Shown here piece after piece: positions 1-11,294 of a stretch of DNA of 64,000 bases; the stretch's first letter is position 1; each line of letters opens with the position of its first letter. The DNA comes from Puccinia triticina (lineage: Eukaryota > Basidiomycota > Pucciniomycetes > Pucciniales > Pucciniaceae). The DNA is taken from assembly GCF_026914185.1 (NCBI RefSeq), contig NC_070564.1:2604001-2668000 (forward strand), in the 5' to 3' direction. A model generated the notes under the pieces. It saw only the letters and a list, made by a program, of their open reading frames with translations, was not told the DNA's origin and did no database searches. Made by a program: the position numbers and the translations under genes.

Positions 1-1752
1 TCTAACAGGCATATGCTTAGATGGCAGATATCCATTCAAGTGTACAGAGGTAACATGACAATAATTCATAAAGAAGGGAGATTGCATAAAAATGCAGATG
101 GACTTTCTAGATGGTCCCTACCAAACACACCAGATAATCCAGCCTGGGCGCCTGAAGACCCAGATGAACTACCAATTATGGGAATTAGCATTACTGAACT
201 AGAAGATGAATTCTTTGAAGAAATCAGAAATAGTTACAAACAAGACAAAAACTGTACATTATTAGTACAAATATTATCCAAAACAGATTCAAAGGATGAT
301 GATCTGATTGCAGCACTAGACACAGCATGGAAGAAATCATACCAAGAAGGAAGATTTCACCTATTTGACGGAATCATCTATCACAGATCCAAAAATACAT
401 GTGTACTAACTGTAATGGACAGAGTATTGATCAATACACTACTACATGAATGCCATGACAGTACATCATCTGGACGCCTATCTTCAGATAGAACAGAAGA
501 CAGAGTATGGAATCTAGCATGGTGGCCAACATGGCAACAAGATGTAGAAACATACTGCACTACATGTGAAAGATGCCAGAGAGCAAACAAAGCAACAGGC
601 AAAAGGTTTGGACACATGATAAAAATAGAAGAACCCACTAGACCATGGGAGACAGTTAACATGGACTGGGTCACAGGATTACCACCTGGAGGAAAGAAAA
701 ACTATAATGCATGTCTAGTTATTGTAGACAGATTTAGTAAAACACCTATATTCTTACCATGTCACAAAGATGATACAGCTATGGACACAGCCATAATGAT
801 TTGGCAACAAGTGATTTCATGGACAGGACTATTCAAAAACATCATCAGTGACAGAGATCCCAAGTTTACATCAGATCTATGGAGAGGACTGTACCGCCTA
901 TTTGGCACTAAACTCTCTTTCTCAACAGCATACCATCCACAAACAGATGGGCTAGCAGAGAGAATGATTCAAACTTTGGAAGACATGCTAAGGAGATTCT
1001 GTGCCTATGGATTAGAGTTTAAAGAAGCTGATGGATTTACTCATGACTGGGTCACACTATTACCAGCCCTAGAACTAGCCTACAGAACATCAACCCATGC
1101 ATCAACAGGGAAAACACCAGCTATTCTAGAGAAAGGATGGAACCCCAGACTACCACAAGACAGCCTGAAAAAGGACTTGGTAGAAGTACACCCCACAGCA
1201 GCAAGCTTTAAGAATATGCTGGACAAAGCCAGAAAACACGCCCAACAAAGCATGGATAATGCATTTGAATACAGCAAAGAAAAATGGGACAAAAAGCACA
1301 AAGTACCCAGCTTCAAAATAGGAGATTTAGTATTAATATCAACCACAAACTTTACTAATATCAAAGGACCTAAGAAGCTTAGGAATGCATTTTTAGGCCC
1401 ATTCGTAGTTAAAGCATTACATGGACCAAATGCAGTAGAAGTGGAACTATATGGAGAATTAGAGAAGAAACATCCTACATTTCCAGTAAGCTTACTCAAT
1501 AATGAATCAGATGCTGAATTATTCCCTTTACGCAAGGAAATACCTGAAGCAGAATTACCTCCACTTGAAGAATCAGAGGAGAAGAAAATTCATAAGATCT
1601 TGAAAGACAAAAAGATCAGAGGAGAGAAAGATAAATTATATCTTGTCAGATACAGGAACCCAATTCATGAAGATGAATGGCTACCAGAAAAGTACATTAA
1701 AGATGCAGACAAATATCTAAGGAGATTCAAGAACTCTAAACACAAAGATTAA
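1..1752 (+). CDS. Ty3/gypsy Pol, C-terminal part (RNase H tail, integrase, chromodomain), 5' truncated by window
   Basis: The reading frame is open from base 1, so the ATG at 13 is internal and the protein begins outside the window. The first ~40 residues match the end of a retrotransposon RNase H. An integrase zinc-binding region follows (C-x2-C in YCTTCERC; the second histidine of the usual HHCC set appears replaced by Arg in SGRLS). The integrase core has the full catalytic triad, counted from base 13: Asp218 (NMDWVTG), Asp280 (ISDRDPKF) and Glu316 (GLAERMIQ), with the canonical D-35-E spacing. The last ~55 residues ([17 protein letters not shown]) are a chromodomain, the feature that steers chromoviruses to heterochromatin. 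No stop or frameshift is seen in this part. It is followed at once by a purine-rich tract and an LTR start. Confidence 0.93.
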   Translation, partial: SNRHMLRWQISIQVYRGNMTIIHKEGRLHKNADGLSRWSLPNTPDNPAWAPEDPDELPIMGISITELEDEFFEEIRNSYKQDKNCTLLVQILSKTDSKDDDLIAALDTAWKKSYQEGRFHLFDGIIYHRSKNTCVLTVMDRVLINTLLHECHDSTSSGRLSSDRTEDRVWNLAWWPTWQQDVETYCTTCERCQRANKATGKRFGHMIKIEEPTRPWETVNMDWVTGLPPGGKKNYNACLVIVDRFSKTPIFLPCHKDDTAMDTAIMIWQQVISWTGLFKNIISDRDPKFTSDLWRGLYRLFGTKLSFSTAYHPQTDGLAERMIQTLEDMLRRFCAYGLEFKEADGFTHDWVTLLPALELAYRTSTHASTGKTPAILEKGWNPRLPQDSLKKDLVEVHPTAASFKNMLDKARKHAQQSMDNAFEYSKEKWDKKHKVPSFKIGDLVLISTTNFTNIKGPKKLRNAFLGPFVVKALHGPNAVEVELYGELEKKHPTFPVSLLNNESDAELFPLRKEIPEAELPPLEESEEKKIHKILKDKKIRGEKDKLYLVRYRNPIHEDEWLPEKYIKDADKYLRRFKNSKHKD

Positions 1753-1781
1753 ATTATTTCAGAATTTAACCTTTTCTTTAG

Positions 1782-1792
1782 AGGGGGCGAGT
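1782..1792 (+). promoter_or_regulatory. Polypurine tract of the Ty3 element
   Basis: A purine-rich run (agagggggcga) lies directly before TGTCAGCC, which is the expected position for the plus-strand primer that abuts a 3' LTR. Confidence 0.7.
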
Positions 1793-3422
1793 GTCAGCCT
1801 TAGAGATACATCAAGTATCCAAAAGACTGCAATAACTTGGTAAATAATAATAATTATTCGGACTTACTTCGCGCACTGCGAGAAACTCTTCGCGCACTGT
1901 GGCGGTCGTCGTCTCGACGTCCCGCCCCCAGTGCGCGCTTTCGCCACGGCTCTTCGCGCACTGTGCATTCCCCCCAAAAAACGGCTTGCATTTCTTGAGA
2001 TATTTTTTGATGAATCAATAGAATGGCTTTTTATGATCCCCCTAAAAAATAATCAAGTCATTTAGGGGTCTCCTTGAGCCTAGAGAAAATTGACATGAAA
2101 AAATCATATTTTAACACGGCAGGGACCTGTAATACCGCTTCCTGTGCCCCAGTAGCCCCAAAAATTTCACAGTATCAGGGGACATGTGCAAATTCATGAC
2201 CTGATAATTTTCAGAATTTTTACCAGCTTTTCTTTAGCCCAAATAGGTATTGTGTTTATTATTTTGCGTATATGTATAACTTTTTTGTTACACACAACAA
2301 AGGTACAAAATTTTGATAGCACAGATAAATATGCTTCAAATCAATTCCCTGAAATTCCTAGCAATAGTGTGTCATTATATATTGAGATATAAGGGGTGCG
2401 CAGCAGGCTTAGTAGGAAAATTACTGCTAACTGTATAGCTTTTTTGTTACACACCCAAACAGTCCCAAAATTTCAGAAATGTTTTCATTGTGGATATTCT
2501 CCGCGCCATAAATTTCTTGGCAATAGTGTGTCATGATAACATGAGATATAAGGGGTGCGCGGCGGGCTTAGTAGGAAAATGGCGGCTACATGTATAGATT
2601 TTTTGTTACACGCTGAAACAGTCTGAAATTTTCAGGACTGTTTCAATTTTTCATATTCTCCGCGCCATAAAGCTCTTAGCAATAGTGTGTCATTAAAACA
2701 TGAGATAAGTTAGCAGTCATTTTCCAACTAAGCCTGTCGCACTACATCTCATGTTATCATGACACACTATTGCCAAGAAATTTATGGCGCGGGTAATATC
2801 CACAATGAAAACATTTCTGAAATTTTGGGACTGTTTGGGTGTGTAACAAAAAAGCTATACAGTTAGCAGTAATTTTCCTACTAAGCCTGCCGCGCACCCC
2901 TTATATCTCTGGGAAAAATTCTAAAAATTATCAGGTCATGAATTTGCACATGTACCATGATACTGTGAAATTTTAGGGGCTACTGGGGCACAGGAAGCGG
3001 TATTACAGGTCCCTGCCGCGTTAAAATATGATTTTTTCATGTCAATTTTCTCTAGGCTCAAGGAGACCCCTAAATGACTTGATTATTTTTTAGGGGAATC
3101 ATAAAAAGCCATTCTATTGATTCATCAAAAAATATCTCAAGAAATGCAAGCCGTTTTTTTGGCGGAAAATGCAGTGCGCGAAGAGCCGTGGCAGAAGCGC
3201 GCACTGGGGGCTGGACGTCGAGACGACGACCCCCACAGTGCACGAAGAGTTTTCCGCAGTGCGCGAAGTAAGTCCGTAATTATTAAATTGTTATTGCAGA
3301 ATCAGGTTCCTCATCATAAATTAAGGGGGGTCACCCACTCAAAGTACCCCCTTATTCCTATTCCTTCATGTACTAATTGTATAAATAAGAATTGGCCACA
3401 GAAAGCGCCCAAAAACAATATC
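1793..3422 (+). repeat. 3' LTR of the Ty3 element, split by a palindromic insertion
   Basis: The LTR starts with TGTCAGCCTTAGAG, the same 14 bases that start the two solo LTRs at 31830 and 56156. It runs 1793-1858, is interrupted by the element at 1859-3276, and resumes at 3277 or 3285 depending on how the duplication is counted. A TATAAATAAG box at 3379-3388 fits an LTR promoter. The U5 end is not clear. Another interspersed repeat begins near 3423 and probably truncates the LTR. Confidence 0.7.
1859..3276. mobile_element. 1418-bp palindromic non-autonomous DNA element with perfect 8-bp target duplication
   Basis: The ends read CGGACTTACTTCGCGCACTG and its inverse, and almost the whole element is an inverted repeat around a centre near 2570. 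TAATTATT is present at 1851-1858 and 3277-3284, giving an exact 8-bp target duplication in the LTR. An 8-bp duplication fits hAT-like transposition, although the termini are not textbook hAT ends. There is no coding capacity. A second member with the same terminus occupies 21302-23283, and a third right end lies at 19685-19706. Confidence 0.85.
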
Positions 3423-3690
3423 CAAGTTTATTAAATTCACAAAAACAGAGCAAAAAAGATGTAAGTTTTGGTGTGCAGCCACATGATGGCCACTGTTGAA
3501 TAGATTATCCCCGAACACTATGTGCCATGGATAGACCCTCCAGCTTGTGACAGTGCAACAAGTAAAAAAGAGCCAGCATACTTTAAAATCAAGCAGGGGC
3601 CTATCCAAGCGAAGTAGGGGGCCTGCAGGGAGGGGCCAGGACAAAACCGGAACCCCTGAGGAACTTCCATCACAGCCCACACCTCGCCTC
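3421..3690. repeat. Interspersed repeat copy 1, terminus TCCAAGTTTATTAAA
   Basis: It starts TCCAAGTTTATTAAA and later holds a segment resembling caggg..gggg.aggac.aaaccgg.acccctg. The same start and inner segment recur at 13369-13660 and, inverted, at 19130-19592. The start alone recurs at 9076. Read on the minus strand the terminus contains AATAAA, so it may be the 3' end of a transcribed element such as an LTR. The family was not identified. Confidence 0.55.
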
Positions 3691-4025
3691 TTTTTATGTC
3701 CGCAGGTCACGCACTATTTTCCCAAATCACCTCGACATTCATCACCATCCCCTGCGCCTGCTGTTTCCATAATCAAACCACGCAACCGGGCGCCTCCTGC
3801 TTGGCGCTCACGATTCAACGCCTCAAACTGGCCTGGTCAACTTACCTCCACCCTTGCCATCGCTCATGGATGCCAACACCTCAGGAGGTCATTCAAAACG
3901 TCACTGCCACACCATCCAGCAACAAGCATCCCCCACCGCCCACACCACAACTATCCCCTGAACCATCACCTCCCAGCTCCCATCGTCACCACGGGTTTCC
4001 AAGACTCTTCTGTGCCCTCGCGCCT

Positions 4026-4702
4026 CTCCTATCTCCTACATGCATTTGGCAACGGCCTTGACTCGGTCTCCTCGCACGCCTACTACGACATGGATGCCGC
4101 CTTCGGAGTTTGTGGAGGAGGGGGACCAAGTGTTCAGATACATCGTTGGCCAAATCATTGGCCGGGGTGGCTTCAGTGTCGTACGCAAGGCCCGCCATCC
4201 AGTCACTGAACAGCGGGTTGCGGTCTACGTTGTCCAACGGGCTCCTCCTCCTGAGTCCTAGATCCGCACAACAAAAGTCATGCTTCTCTCTCCAGCCAGT
4301 CTCCCCTCCATCAGCTCTCGTGACCATTCCTCGTCGGTGGCCATGACCATCATCGGACACCTCATCAACTCTGCCCACCTGCCCCTGCCAACGAGTGTGA
4401 CCGAGGGTCTGGCGAATGCGCTGCTCAAGCAGGAGATCTGGGTCTGGTCCAATCTGACCCCTCATCCCAACCTCGTGTCTCTGCTCCAACTCCACGAGAC
4501 GCCCACCCAGACTCTACTGTTTGTGCCGATGTGCAAAGACGGCGACATGCTCAAGCTGAACCTGCACGAGCATACAAGCTCTACAGGCTCTTTGCCTGGC
4601 CCTCCTGAACCTCCTCATCCTCATCCCCCTCGCCTCTGGGCCTGTCTTCCTCTGCCACCAGCGGTGCTTTGTTGTTGGGTGGTGGCATGTAGTTACAAAT
4701 GA
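4026..4702 (+). pseudogene. Protein kinase N-lobe fragment
   Basis: The frame at 4040-4702 shows a kinase glycine loop (IGRGGFSVVRKA) followed by RVAVYVV, where the invariant catalytic Lys of the VAxK motif is Tyr. A TAG at 4259-4261 interrupts the frame. After it, in the same frame, comes a helix-C-like segment (LLKQEIWVW) and HPNLVSLLQLHETPT with hydrophobic hinge residues (LLFVP). Similarity ends near base 4565, where the frame becomes Pro-rich and probably shifted. There is no HRD, DFG or C-lobe. A short intron over the TAG cannot be excluded, but the lost Lys and missing C-lobe point to a dead fragment. The upstream sequence (3720-4030) is C-rich and could be an old leader. Confidence 0.7.
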
Positions 4703-5435
4703 AACTATGAAATTACAAGATATACACGCACTAACTGAGCGGCAGCCCCTCTCGAGGGGCATTGTCTGGGTTGCAAGGATACAAGGGGACCCAAAGGTGA
4801 GGGCCGGCATCGACCGAGACTGAGAGCAATCCAATCAAATAGAGCCCGACTGGGGTGGCCCGCTCCAAGAGCAATCCAATCCGGGCCCGAACGCAGCGGC
4901 CCGAAACACACTTTAAAGGGCCTTTGAAGGACTGTTCAAATCATTCCGAAGCGCCTTCAGAGTCGCCATTTGAAGGCGCGTCGAAATCGACATCCTTCAA
5001 ATGTTTTTTGAAAAGATTCAAAGGATCTTTGGCAGGCATTTGGTGCCAATTCAAAGGAAACATTTCCTCTGCAATGGCTCCAAAGGGAATTTGAATGCCC
5101 TTGCAGGGCTTATGAGTAGTTCCGAACTACTCATAAGCCCTGTGGAGGTGCACAAATTTTAAAATGACTTCAGCCATGAAAAATGAGTTCATTTAATCTG
5201 ATTTAAAATATTTTTTCCACTGGAGTTTAATCCATGAGAGCTTGCTGAAAACAAGTGCCAATCTCAGTAAATTCCAAATGAACTGCAAACATCTTTTCTG
5301 GCTGTGACCTTTCTAATGAGTAATTAACAATTTGAGTTGACTTGAGGGTACAGTATTGAATTTGTACCTGCACCTTTTCAAGTTTATTTCAAATCTTATT
5401 GAAACCAATCAAAAAAGAGAAATCTAACTTGGTTG
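4703..5435. other. Non-coding stretch with TTCAAA-rich sequence and a perfect hairpin
   Basis: No gene is seen. The part from 4900 to 5100 is rich in scattered TTCAAA/TTTGAA words. A perfect hairpin lies at 5104-5142 (listed separately). The remainder is ordinary AT-rich sequence. Confidence 0.4.
5104..5142. repeat. Perfect 19-bp-arm hairpin, 1-base centre
   Basis: CAGGGCTTATGAGTAGTTC at 5104-5122 is followed by one C and then its exact reverse complement to 5142. It could be the remains of a very small inverted-repeat element or a cruciform-forming site. It is not followed by a T-run, and there is no gene next to it that would make it a terminator. Confidence 0.85.
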
Positions 5436-5682
5436 GTGAAGTGTGGTGAAGGAGTCCAGGAGGATTCCCGGTGGGACCCACGTGGAGTACATATAGGCTA
5501 GCACGAGCCGCGCCAGCCAAGGCAGACCGCAGACTTGGCCCACCCACGCCCCAACAGATAATTATTAATGTCAGTCTCCGTGTTGGAATCCTGGACTACA
5601 TTCAACATTTCAGAGGACAACAAGGCCAATCAGTCGATCAAGTGATTCAGCGTCCAAACCGACTGTTGTGAAGTGTGGTGAA
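5436..5682. repeat. 217-bp unit bracketed by a 15-bp direct repeat
   Basis: GTGAAGTGTGGTGAA occurs at 5436-5450 and again at 5668-5682. Between them lies sequence with a TATA-like word (acatatagg) and no convincing ORF. A 15-bp repeat is the length expected of LINE/SINE-type target duplications, but no poly-A tail or tRNA-like head is visible, so the nature of the insert is open. Confidence 0.5.
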
Positions 5683-6515
5683 TCTAACTTAACTAATTCC
5701 CTCTCTATATGGTGGGGGGACACTGTCCCGCAGGGACAATACCAAGGAGGCACTTATGCAGTATTTTAACACTGTGGCCTGAGAGCATTCAAAATGTCAA
5801 TTTTAAAGTTTTTGTAGTGCTGAGCAGCACCATTTTGGATTAGGTGATGAGGTAATGGGGAAACAAAATATGTACAACATCATGGTGAATCTTGTAACAT
5901 ATTTTTAGTGGCACTCAAATTCCTTTGTGATGACACCAATGTGTGTGCTTCATCCAGTTTTACACATCTTTCACCATACACAATCAAAAACTGATGATAT
6001 TACAAAGGATTTTGCAGATCAACAAGAAGGGTTGGGGGTACATAGATGAGATTAGTACATACATGGTTCCAGAAATAAAAACTAGAAGCAAAATGTTGCA
6101 GAGACTTAGGTGTGAGGTTAATTATGAAAAATTCACCAACAGAAGCTGAAATGATCTCAGGCCATGGGGTCAACATAGCACGTGAGTCCCTCCCTCCGGT
6201 GAGCGGAATGCAAGCAGTTTTTTACCACTCTACAGTGGGACTGGAGGGAGGTACTTGGTTAATTTAGGTGGTGAACAAGGCCTTGTTGGGCACCAATTTA
6301 ATGTGGATTGTTGTGAAATCTGATCAAGTTTTGCCAGAGCTGATCACATGTCACACAGATGCCAGGCAAAATAACTCATATATCTCCAGATTATACCAGC
6401 TTCAAGCAAGGCCTCAGACACTGAAGTAAGCAATATATCACTGATGGTGATAGCTTTTTGAATTTTGGCATTCAAATGTTCAACATGCAAACTGTTGCAG
6501 GACTACCCCCTTAAG
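5683..6515. other. Unassigned repeat-derived sequence
   Basis: No supported gene was found. An imperfect inverted pair (gagtccctccctccggtg near 6185 and actggagggaggtac near 6240) hints at a small decayed element. Short ORFs here lack similarity that I recognise. Confidence 0.3.
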
Positions 6516-7364
6516 CGTGCAGCAGCGGAGCCGCCTTGGCCTCTAGTTACATACATAAATTTAGTAAAACAAACAGTGTACATAAAATTAAACTGTTGTA
6601 CACTAATGAGTAATATTACTCGTGTAAAAATACCCCGTGAAAGTATTATGTAGACTTCTACAGAAGCTCTTTCACATGACAATTGGTTATAAACATGTCA
6701 TGTGACAGAGTCAGGGAAATTAGTCTATTACAATACAACTAAAATACCCACAGCCAAGCCCTTTTCACGGCTACAACCCTGGATACTCCCATAGGGAGAA
6801 AAGGACTCAGTGTTTACGCCCACTGAAGTCCCCTCTATAAATAGAGGCCTATTTGGCCCTCAGGAAAAGATCCCCCCGACCATTCACCGCCCATAAACCG
6901 TAAGTTTGCCGTGAATATTCTCCTCTGCTACTACTGTAGCCCCTTTTTCCTTTAAACCATCCCCAGCACGTAAAATCCACTGGATTAAACCTTTAAATAT
7001 CAAAAATCCCTTATTAGCATATTTACAAGCTTTATCCTTAAAAGTAGTTGCCGTGAGACTCCCGCCTCTGACAAGCAGCCAATCAGCTTAAGCGCTTACC
7101 ACCTACTTTTTACGCCAAATTTATTCCCTGTAATTAATAATTATATATTATTAATTACATAATAAATCCTCCTCTTTTTAAAGAGTGTTTAAAACCCTTT
7201 TAGTGGCCAAATTACCACGTAACAAGTTTAGTAATTTACATTACTAGTGTTATATCAGCACAGTTATAGTGCTAGGGCCCAAAAAACCCTTATTTTGACG
7301 GGTTTTTGCCCTAAGCTTCATAAACAGAGCTGTCAGGTTCAGCTGCCTTGGGCCCTGCAGCGGC
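6516..7364. repeat. LTR-like sequence with TATA box, 5' flank carrying a GCAGCGG-CTCTAGT terminus
   Basis: A terminus read as GCAGC.GAGCCGCC..CTCTAGT occurs at 6518-6547. Downstream, CTATAAATAG at 6835-6844 is a good TATA box preceded by ordinary promoter-like sequence, and a CCAAT word lies near 7078. The stretch ends where the next copy of the terminus starts at 7366. I could not find the second LTR end or a target duplication, so the assignment to an LTR is tentative. Confidence 0.35.
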
Positions 7365-7365
7365 A

Positions 7366-7529
7366 AAGCCGCCTTGGCCTCTAGTCAATAGAAAAGCTTA
7401 TTATTGTCCTCTGTGAATTTATTTGGAGTTTTTTGAAGCTTCCTTGTATGCTTAAAAATCCCACCAATAAAAAAAACAAGTACAGCCATTTGGGGACCTG
7501 GAATTCATATTCCCACATGCCAAAAAATC
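7366..7529 (+). mobile_element. 5' piece of a GCAGCGG/CTCTAGT-terminus element, split by the next element
   Basis: Bases 7366-7529 are the reverse complement, with modest divergence, of 13130-13299, the right half of the complete element at 12894-13299. The match resumes at 9063 (aaatagtttagtgaatc) for about 15 bases and then stops. The piece is therefore one end of a relative of the 12.9 kb element, invaded by the element at 7532-9060. Confidence 0.75.
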
Positions 7530-7531
7530 TA

Positions 7532-9060
7532 AGGGCCTGTACCATAGCCGGGAAAAAAACAGTTTTTCCCCCGGAAATTAATTTATTTGCAAAAAAACTG
7601 TTTTCACCAAAAAACACGTACCACAGCGCCTGTTTTTTGACATATCCGGAAAATAGTTTTCCTCGAAAATGGGTGCTTTTCAAAAACAGGTCTGACCCTG
7701 TTTTTTGGAAGCTATTTTTCCACTTCTCTGCACTGCACCAACATCCAAGCAGCATGCCGAAGTCCATCGACAATCTCATTGACCCTGTTGTCCTAATGGA
7801 CACCATCCCACCACCCACATCGGAACCCAACCTGCCAACAACGCCTGCTCCAATGCCTCAATCCAAGAAATTCAAGCCCAATAAAGTCGTCTGTACTCGA
7901 GAACGACGGCTATTAATAGGAGTACACTCCCTCCTTGATGCCCGGTCCGTACCTGCCATCAAAAGTCACTCGCCCAATTCTCGATGACCGGCTTGTTCCA
8001 ATCCTTGAGAGGAGTATGTACTTCCCAAGATGACCGGAACGAGCCGGTCATCAAGAGGAAGATGTACTGATCAAGATGACCGGTTTGTTCTGGTCATCAA
8101 GGAAGTATGCACTCCTCCCGATGACCGGAACGAACCCTTCCCTTGATGACCGGGTCGTTACGGTCATTTGGAGGAGTGCATATTCCCTCGATGACCGGAA
8201 CGAACTGGTCATCAAGAGGAGTATCTACTCCTCAAGATGACCGGTTCGTTGCGGTCATCTTGAGGAGTACATCTTCCACTCGATGACCAGTTCGTTCCGG
8301 TCATCAAGGGAGTATGCACTCCTCCCGATGGCCGGAACAAACCGGTCATCTAGAGGTAGATATGATGACCGGTTTGTTCCGGTCATCTTGATGAGTACAC
8401 CCTCTCGACCACTGGTTTGTTCCGGTCATCTTGAGGAGTACACCCTCCTCTCGATGACTGGTTCGTTCCGGTCATCGGGAGGAGTGCATACTCCCTTGAT
8501 GACCGGAACGAACTGGTCATTGAGTGGAAGATGTACTCCTCAAGATGACCGCAACAAACCGGTCATCGAGAGGAGTGGATCCTCTGGTCATCTTGAGGAG
8601 TAGATACTCCTCTTGATGACCAGTTTGTTCCGGTCATTGAGGGAATATGCACTCCTCCAAATGACCGTAACGACCCGGTCATCGAGGGAAGTGATTACTC
8701 CTGCGGTCATTGAGAGGAGTAATCACTTCCCTGGATGACCGGTTCATTTCGGCCATCTGGAGGAGTAACCAAAGGACATTGAGGGGAGCTCTCGATGATC
8801 AAACGGACCTGTCATCGAGGGGAATAGTCTCGCATCTGATCACATGGTCTTTTTATTGGGTATTGGTCAGCTGGATCTCCGATGATGTCGATGCAATGGT
8901 GGTTGATTGTGGATATCCTGGAGCCATGGTGGGATGTTTGTGGTACACGTTTTTCACATTCTGTTTTTTCAGAAATGTGTTTTTCAAAAAAACAGAAAAG
9001 CGCAAAAAAAAAAACTATTTTACCTGCACCAAAAAAACAAATTTTGTATGGTACAGGCCC
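7532..9060. mobile_element. 1.5-kb inverted-repeat element with TA duplication carrying a hairpin array
   Basis: The termini are AGGGCCTGTACCATA at the left and the inverse of GGGCCTGTACCATA at the right, flanked by TA at 7530-7531 and 9061-9062. Comparison with the empty site in the related copy (revcomp of 13100-13145) supports a TA target duplication, as in Tc1/mariner-type elements. Poly-A/T-rich arms with C.GTTTTT words follow each terminus. The core at 7980-8780 is an array of short palindromes. No transposase is encoded. Confidence 0.75.
7980..8780. repeat. Array of GATGACCGG..CCGGTCATC palindromes, about 46-bp period
   Basis: GATGACCGG(A/T)(A/T)CG(T/A)(T/A)CCGGTCATC recurs about every 46 bases with substitutions. 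It alternates with a second self-complementary block of the type AAGAGGAGTATGTACTCCTC. Both parts of the unit can fold, so one strand could form a chain of hairpins. ORFs of 70-106 aa across it are products of the repeat. Confidence 0.85.
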
Positions 9061-9075
9061 TAAATAGTTTAGTGA

Positions 9076-9570
9076 ATCCAAGTTTATTAAAGACACAGAT
9101 TTGCTGGAACACTAGAAAAAAAATTCAAGGGTTCCCCCTGTAAATACACAAAATGAGAAAAAAAAAACATTGGTTTCCCCATTGTATAAAAAACCAATGC
9201 AAAATCCACAGCTTTTCCTCAATCAATGTGAATCAAAAAAAATGTAGCTCTCTAAATTCTCAACCTAGCCTTCCAACATCAGCAGTGCTGTGCCCCCAGG
9301 CTCAACCTCCAGCCCGCGTCAAGCGCGCGGGTCAAAAAGGTTGGACGTGAAGGCCCCTGGCCTGCAACAAAGGCTGCTGACCAGTGGGGGGCCCACTCTT
9401 TGCTGCTCAAACTGTGCATGTGCAACAGCGGAGGGGTTGAGGGTGATGGATAGCTGGAATTGCAGCATCTCCAATCACCCTGGGGAAACAAGAGACTGCC
9501 AGCCTATCCACATTTTAAGCTCTCAGCTACCTCACCGCTTGACTTGACACCCTCACCCTCCCCAGGCCAG
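9076..9570. other. Repeat fragments, no gene seen
   Basis: It begins with another TCCAAGTTTATTAAA start (9076-9090). A-rich stretches follow, then moderately GC-rich sequence at 9290-9550 with overlapping small ORFs on both strands. No family was recognised. Confidence 0.3.
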
Positions 9571-10350
9571 AACTTTGGTTGCATTCTCCGCAAAGGCCAC
9601 GCCGTGGCGCCGTAACCATAAACGATTCCACAGCAACCACACCAAATCAGAAACCGGACTGTATACACTCGCCGCCACGCAATTCACCTTAACTACGAAC
9701 AATCCTCGCCGCGGCCCTATGATACTGTTCGTATGTAAGTCATCCCATTGCGTTCAACGTTACACGGACCCCTGTTTAGCCAATTCTGTTTTGCATACAC
9801 CCGCAGAACCAGTTTCCTAGGATCCATCCAAATCTGTTGCCATGGCCAGCGCCACTCCAATATCCTCGCAAATTCCACCGTATCAACCCAGAGGCGACTC
9901 CAAAGGTCAATCAGCTTCATTACATACCTTTGATCCGCGCTCAGGCGTCCTGCTCAACTTTCCGGAGCTCGGCAGCTTCGGCCGGGAGATGTAGATCCAG
10001 ATGGCCATCTTCAACTGCTTCTCCCCCATCTTCTCAAACACTCTGATACACCATAACACCAAACAAAAGACAAGAAGCAGCTAGAAGCAGGCCTTTATGG
10101 CCTGTGAAAAGAATTCAGTCAAGACAAGGAAGGCAGCGGCTATCCCCTGGCCAAGTTAGTGCTCTTTATAACCCGGTCGCGCGCTTCGATGCAAAGTCAA
10201 CGCTGTTCGTACTGAAACAGACAACACTATTTTAATCAAGGAGGACTTCAGTGAGATTACATTAAGGCGGCGATATGCTCACGGGGCTGGCCGCGATCAG
10301 CTTCTCTTCGCCAAAATATTCCGGTCATCGCTCGAGTCACTCCATACTGA
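9571..10350. other. Unassigned sequence
   Basis: No supported gene was found. On the minus strand, 9933-10040 reads as a short open segment (MGEKQLKMAIWIYISRP) that could be an exon followed by a GTATGT donor, but no partner exon was found. A TTTATAA word lies at 10150-10156. Confidence 0.25.
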
Positions 10351-10920
10351 TCTTTTGTTCAGCTTCGTCTCCCAGGTCATGACCCAGAAACGTAAACATA
10401 GCCATCATCTCGCCGATCGTTGGAATCAAAGACCGGCAAACAAACGCAACCGGCCCATTCTGACCGCTATCAACCCCAACCAAAACATCCCCAACGGCTT
10501 GAACAGCACCACCACTACCATCCTTATCGCCAGCCTCCAGCCGATCCTGTTGCTTGCGCGCGCGATTTCGAGCGTCTTTCCCTCTCCCACCAACACTTTC
10601 CTCCCCTCAAGAGTACGCAGACAAACTCACTCCATAAACCCCCATCACAATTCATCCCAGAGCTTACTATACTCACTCAACTACTCCCGCCCATCTCAAA
10701 CACCCATCCTCATCTCCTCCTTTTCTGCTACCAACACCGTCGGCTCACGGGATCTTCAAAAAAATAGAAACCACTAAATCGACAGTCAGTCTTCAAAAAA
10801 ACTGCCCTCTCTAATCCTTGTCCACAGTCACTCATATCCTCCTTCACAATGGGACAGCTATTGTTCGGAAAAGACGGCCCGCACACCGAGCTCGACAGCG
10901 CGTCCTTCAATAGCAGTGAA

Positions 10921-11082
10921 CTACCGCTTCCCTCGTCCTTTTTTCTTAAGAAAGCTAACCCAGAGCTTCTGATTTTCCTCTTCTTTGTAAGTTTCAGCGA
11001 AACTCGCCTTACCAACCGCTCCACTAACAGCAGCGGTAATAAGATCAAAGAAAAGTTTGGGAAGAGAGCCTGGCGAACTCAT
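10921..11082 (-). CDS. Small ORF or exon, unidentified (53 aa)
   Basis: On the minus strand an ATG at 11080-11082 opens 53 codons to a TAG at 10921-10923. The product begins MSSPGSLPKLFFDLITAAVS and ends lysine-rich (FLKKKGRGKR). It overlaps, in another frame, a longer ORF at 11045-11293 whose start abuts an intron-like acceptor (attattcag). On the plus strand an ATG at 10850 with a good context (cacaATGGGA) opens a competing frame. None is recognised. It is listed because the segment looks coding-like on inspection, but the correct frame is undecided. Confidence 0.25.
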   Translation of the reverse strand: MSSPGSLPKLFFDLITAAVSGAVGKASFAETYKEEENQKLWVSFLKKKGRGKR

Positions 11083-11294
11083 CGCGGCTCTCAATCTCGG
11101 CCGGGTGCGCTGTCTGCCTCAGTTTGTCACCACTAGCTTCTCCGTCCTGGAGGATATGAGGTGGGGCACGCCAGTCACTCCAAACCACATTTTCTCCAGG
11201 TTTGGCTCTCTGCAGATCAGTCAACGGTAAAATGACCAGCTCACTGCTGTTTTTGGCAGTCTCTATCTTATCTCTGATGCCTTGCAAATACATA

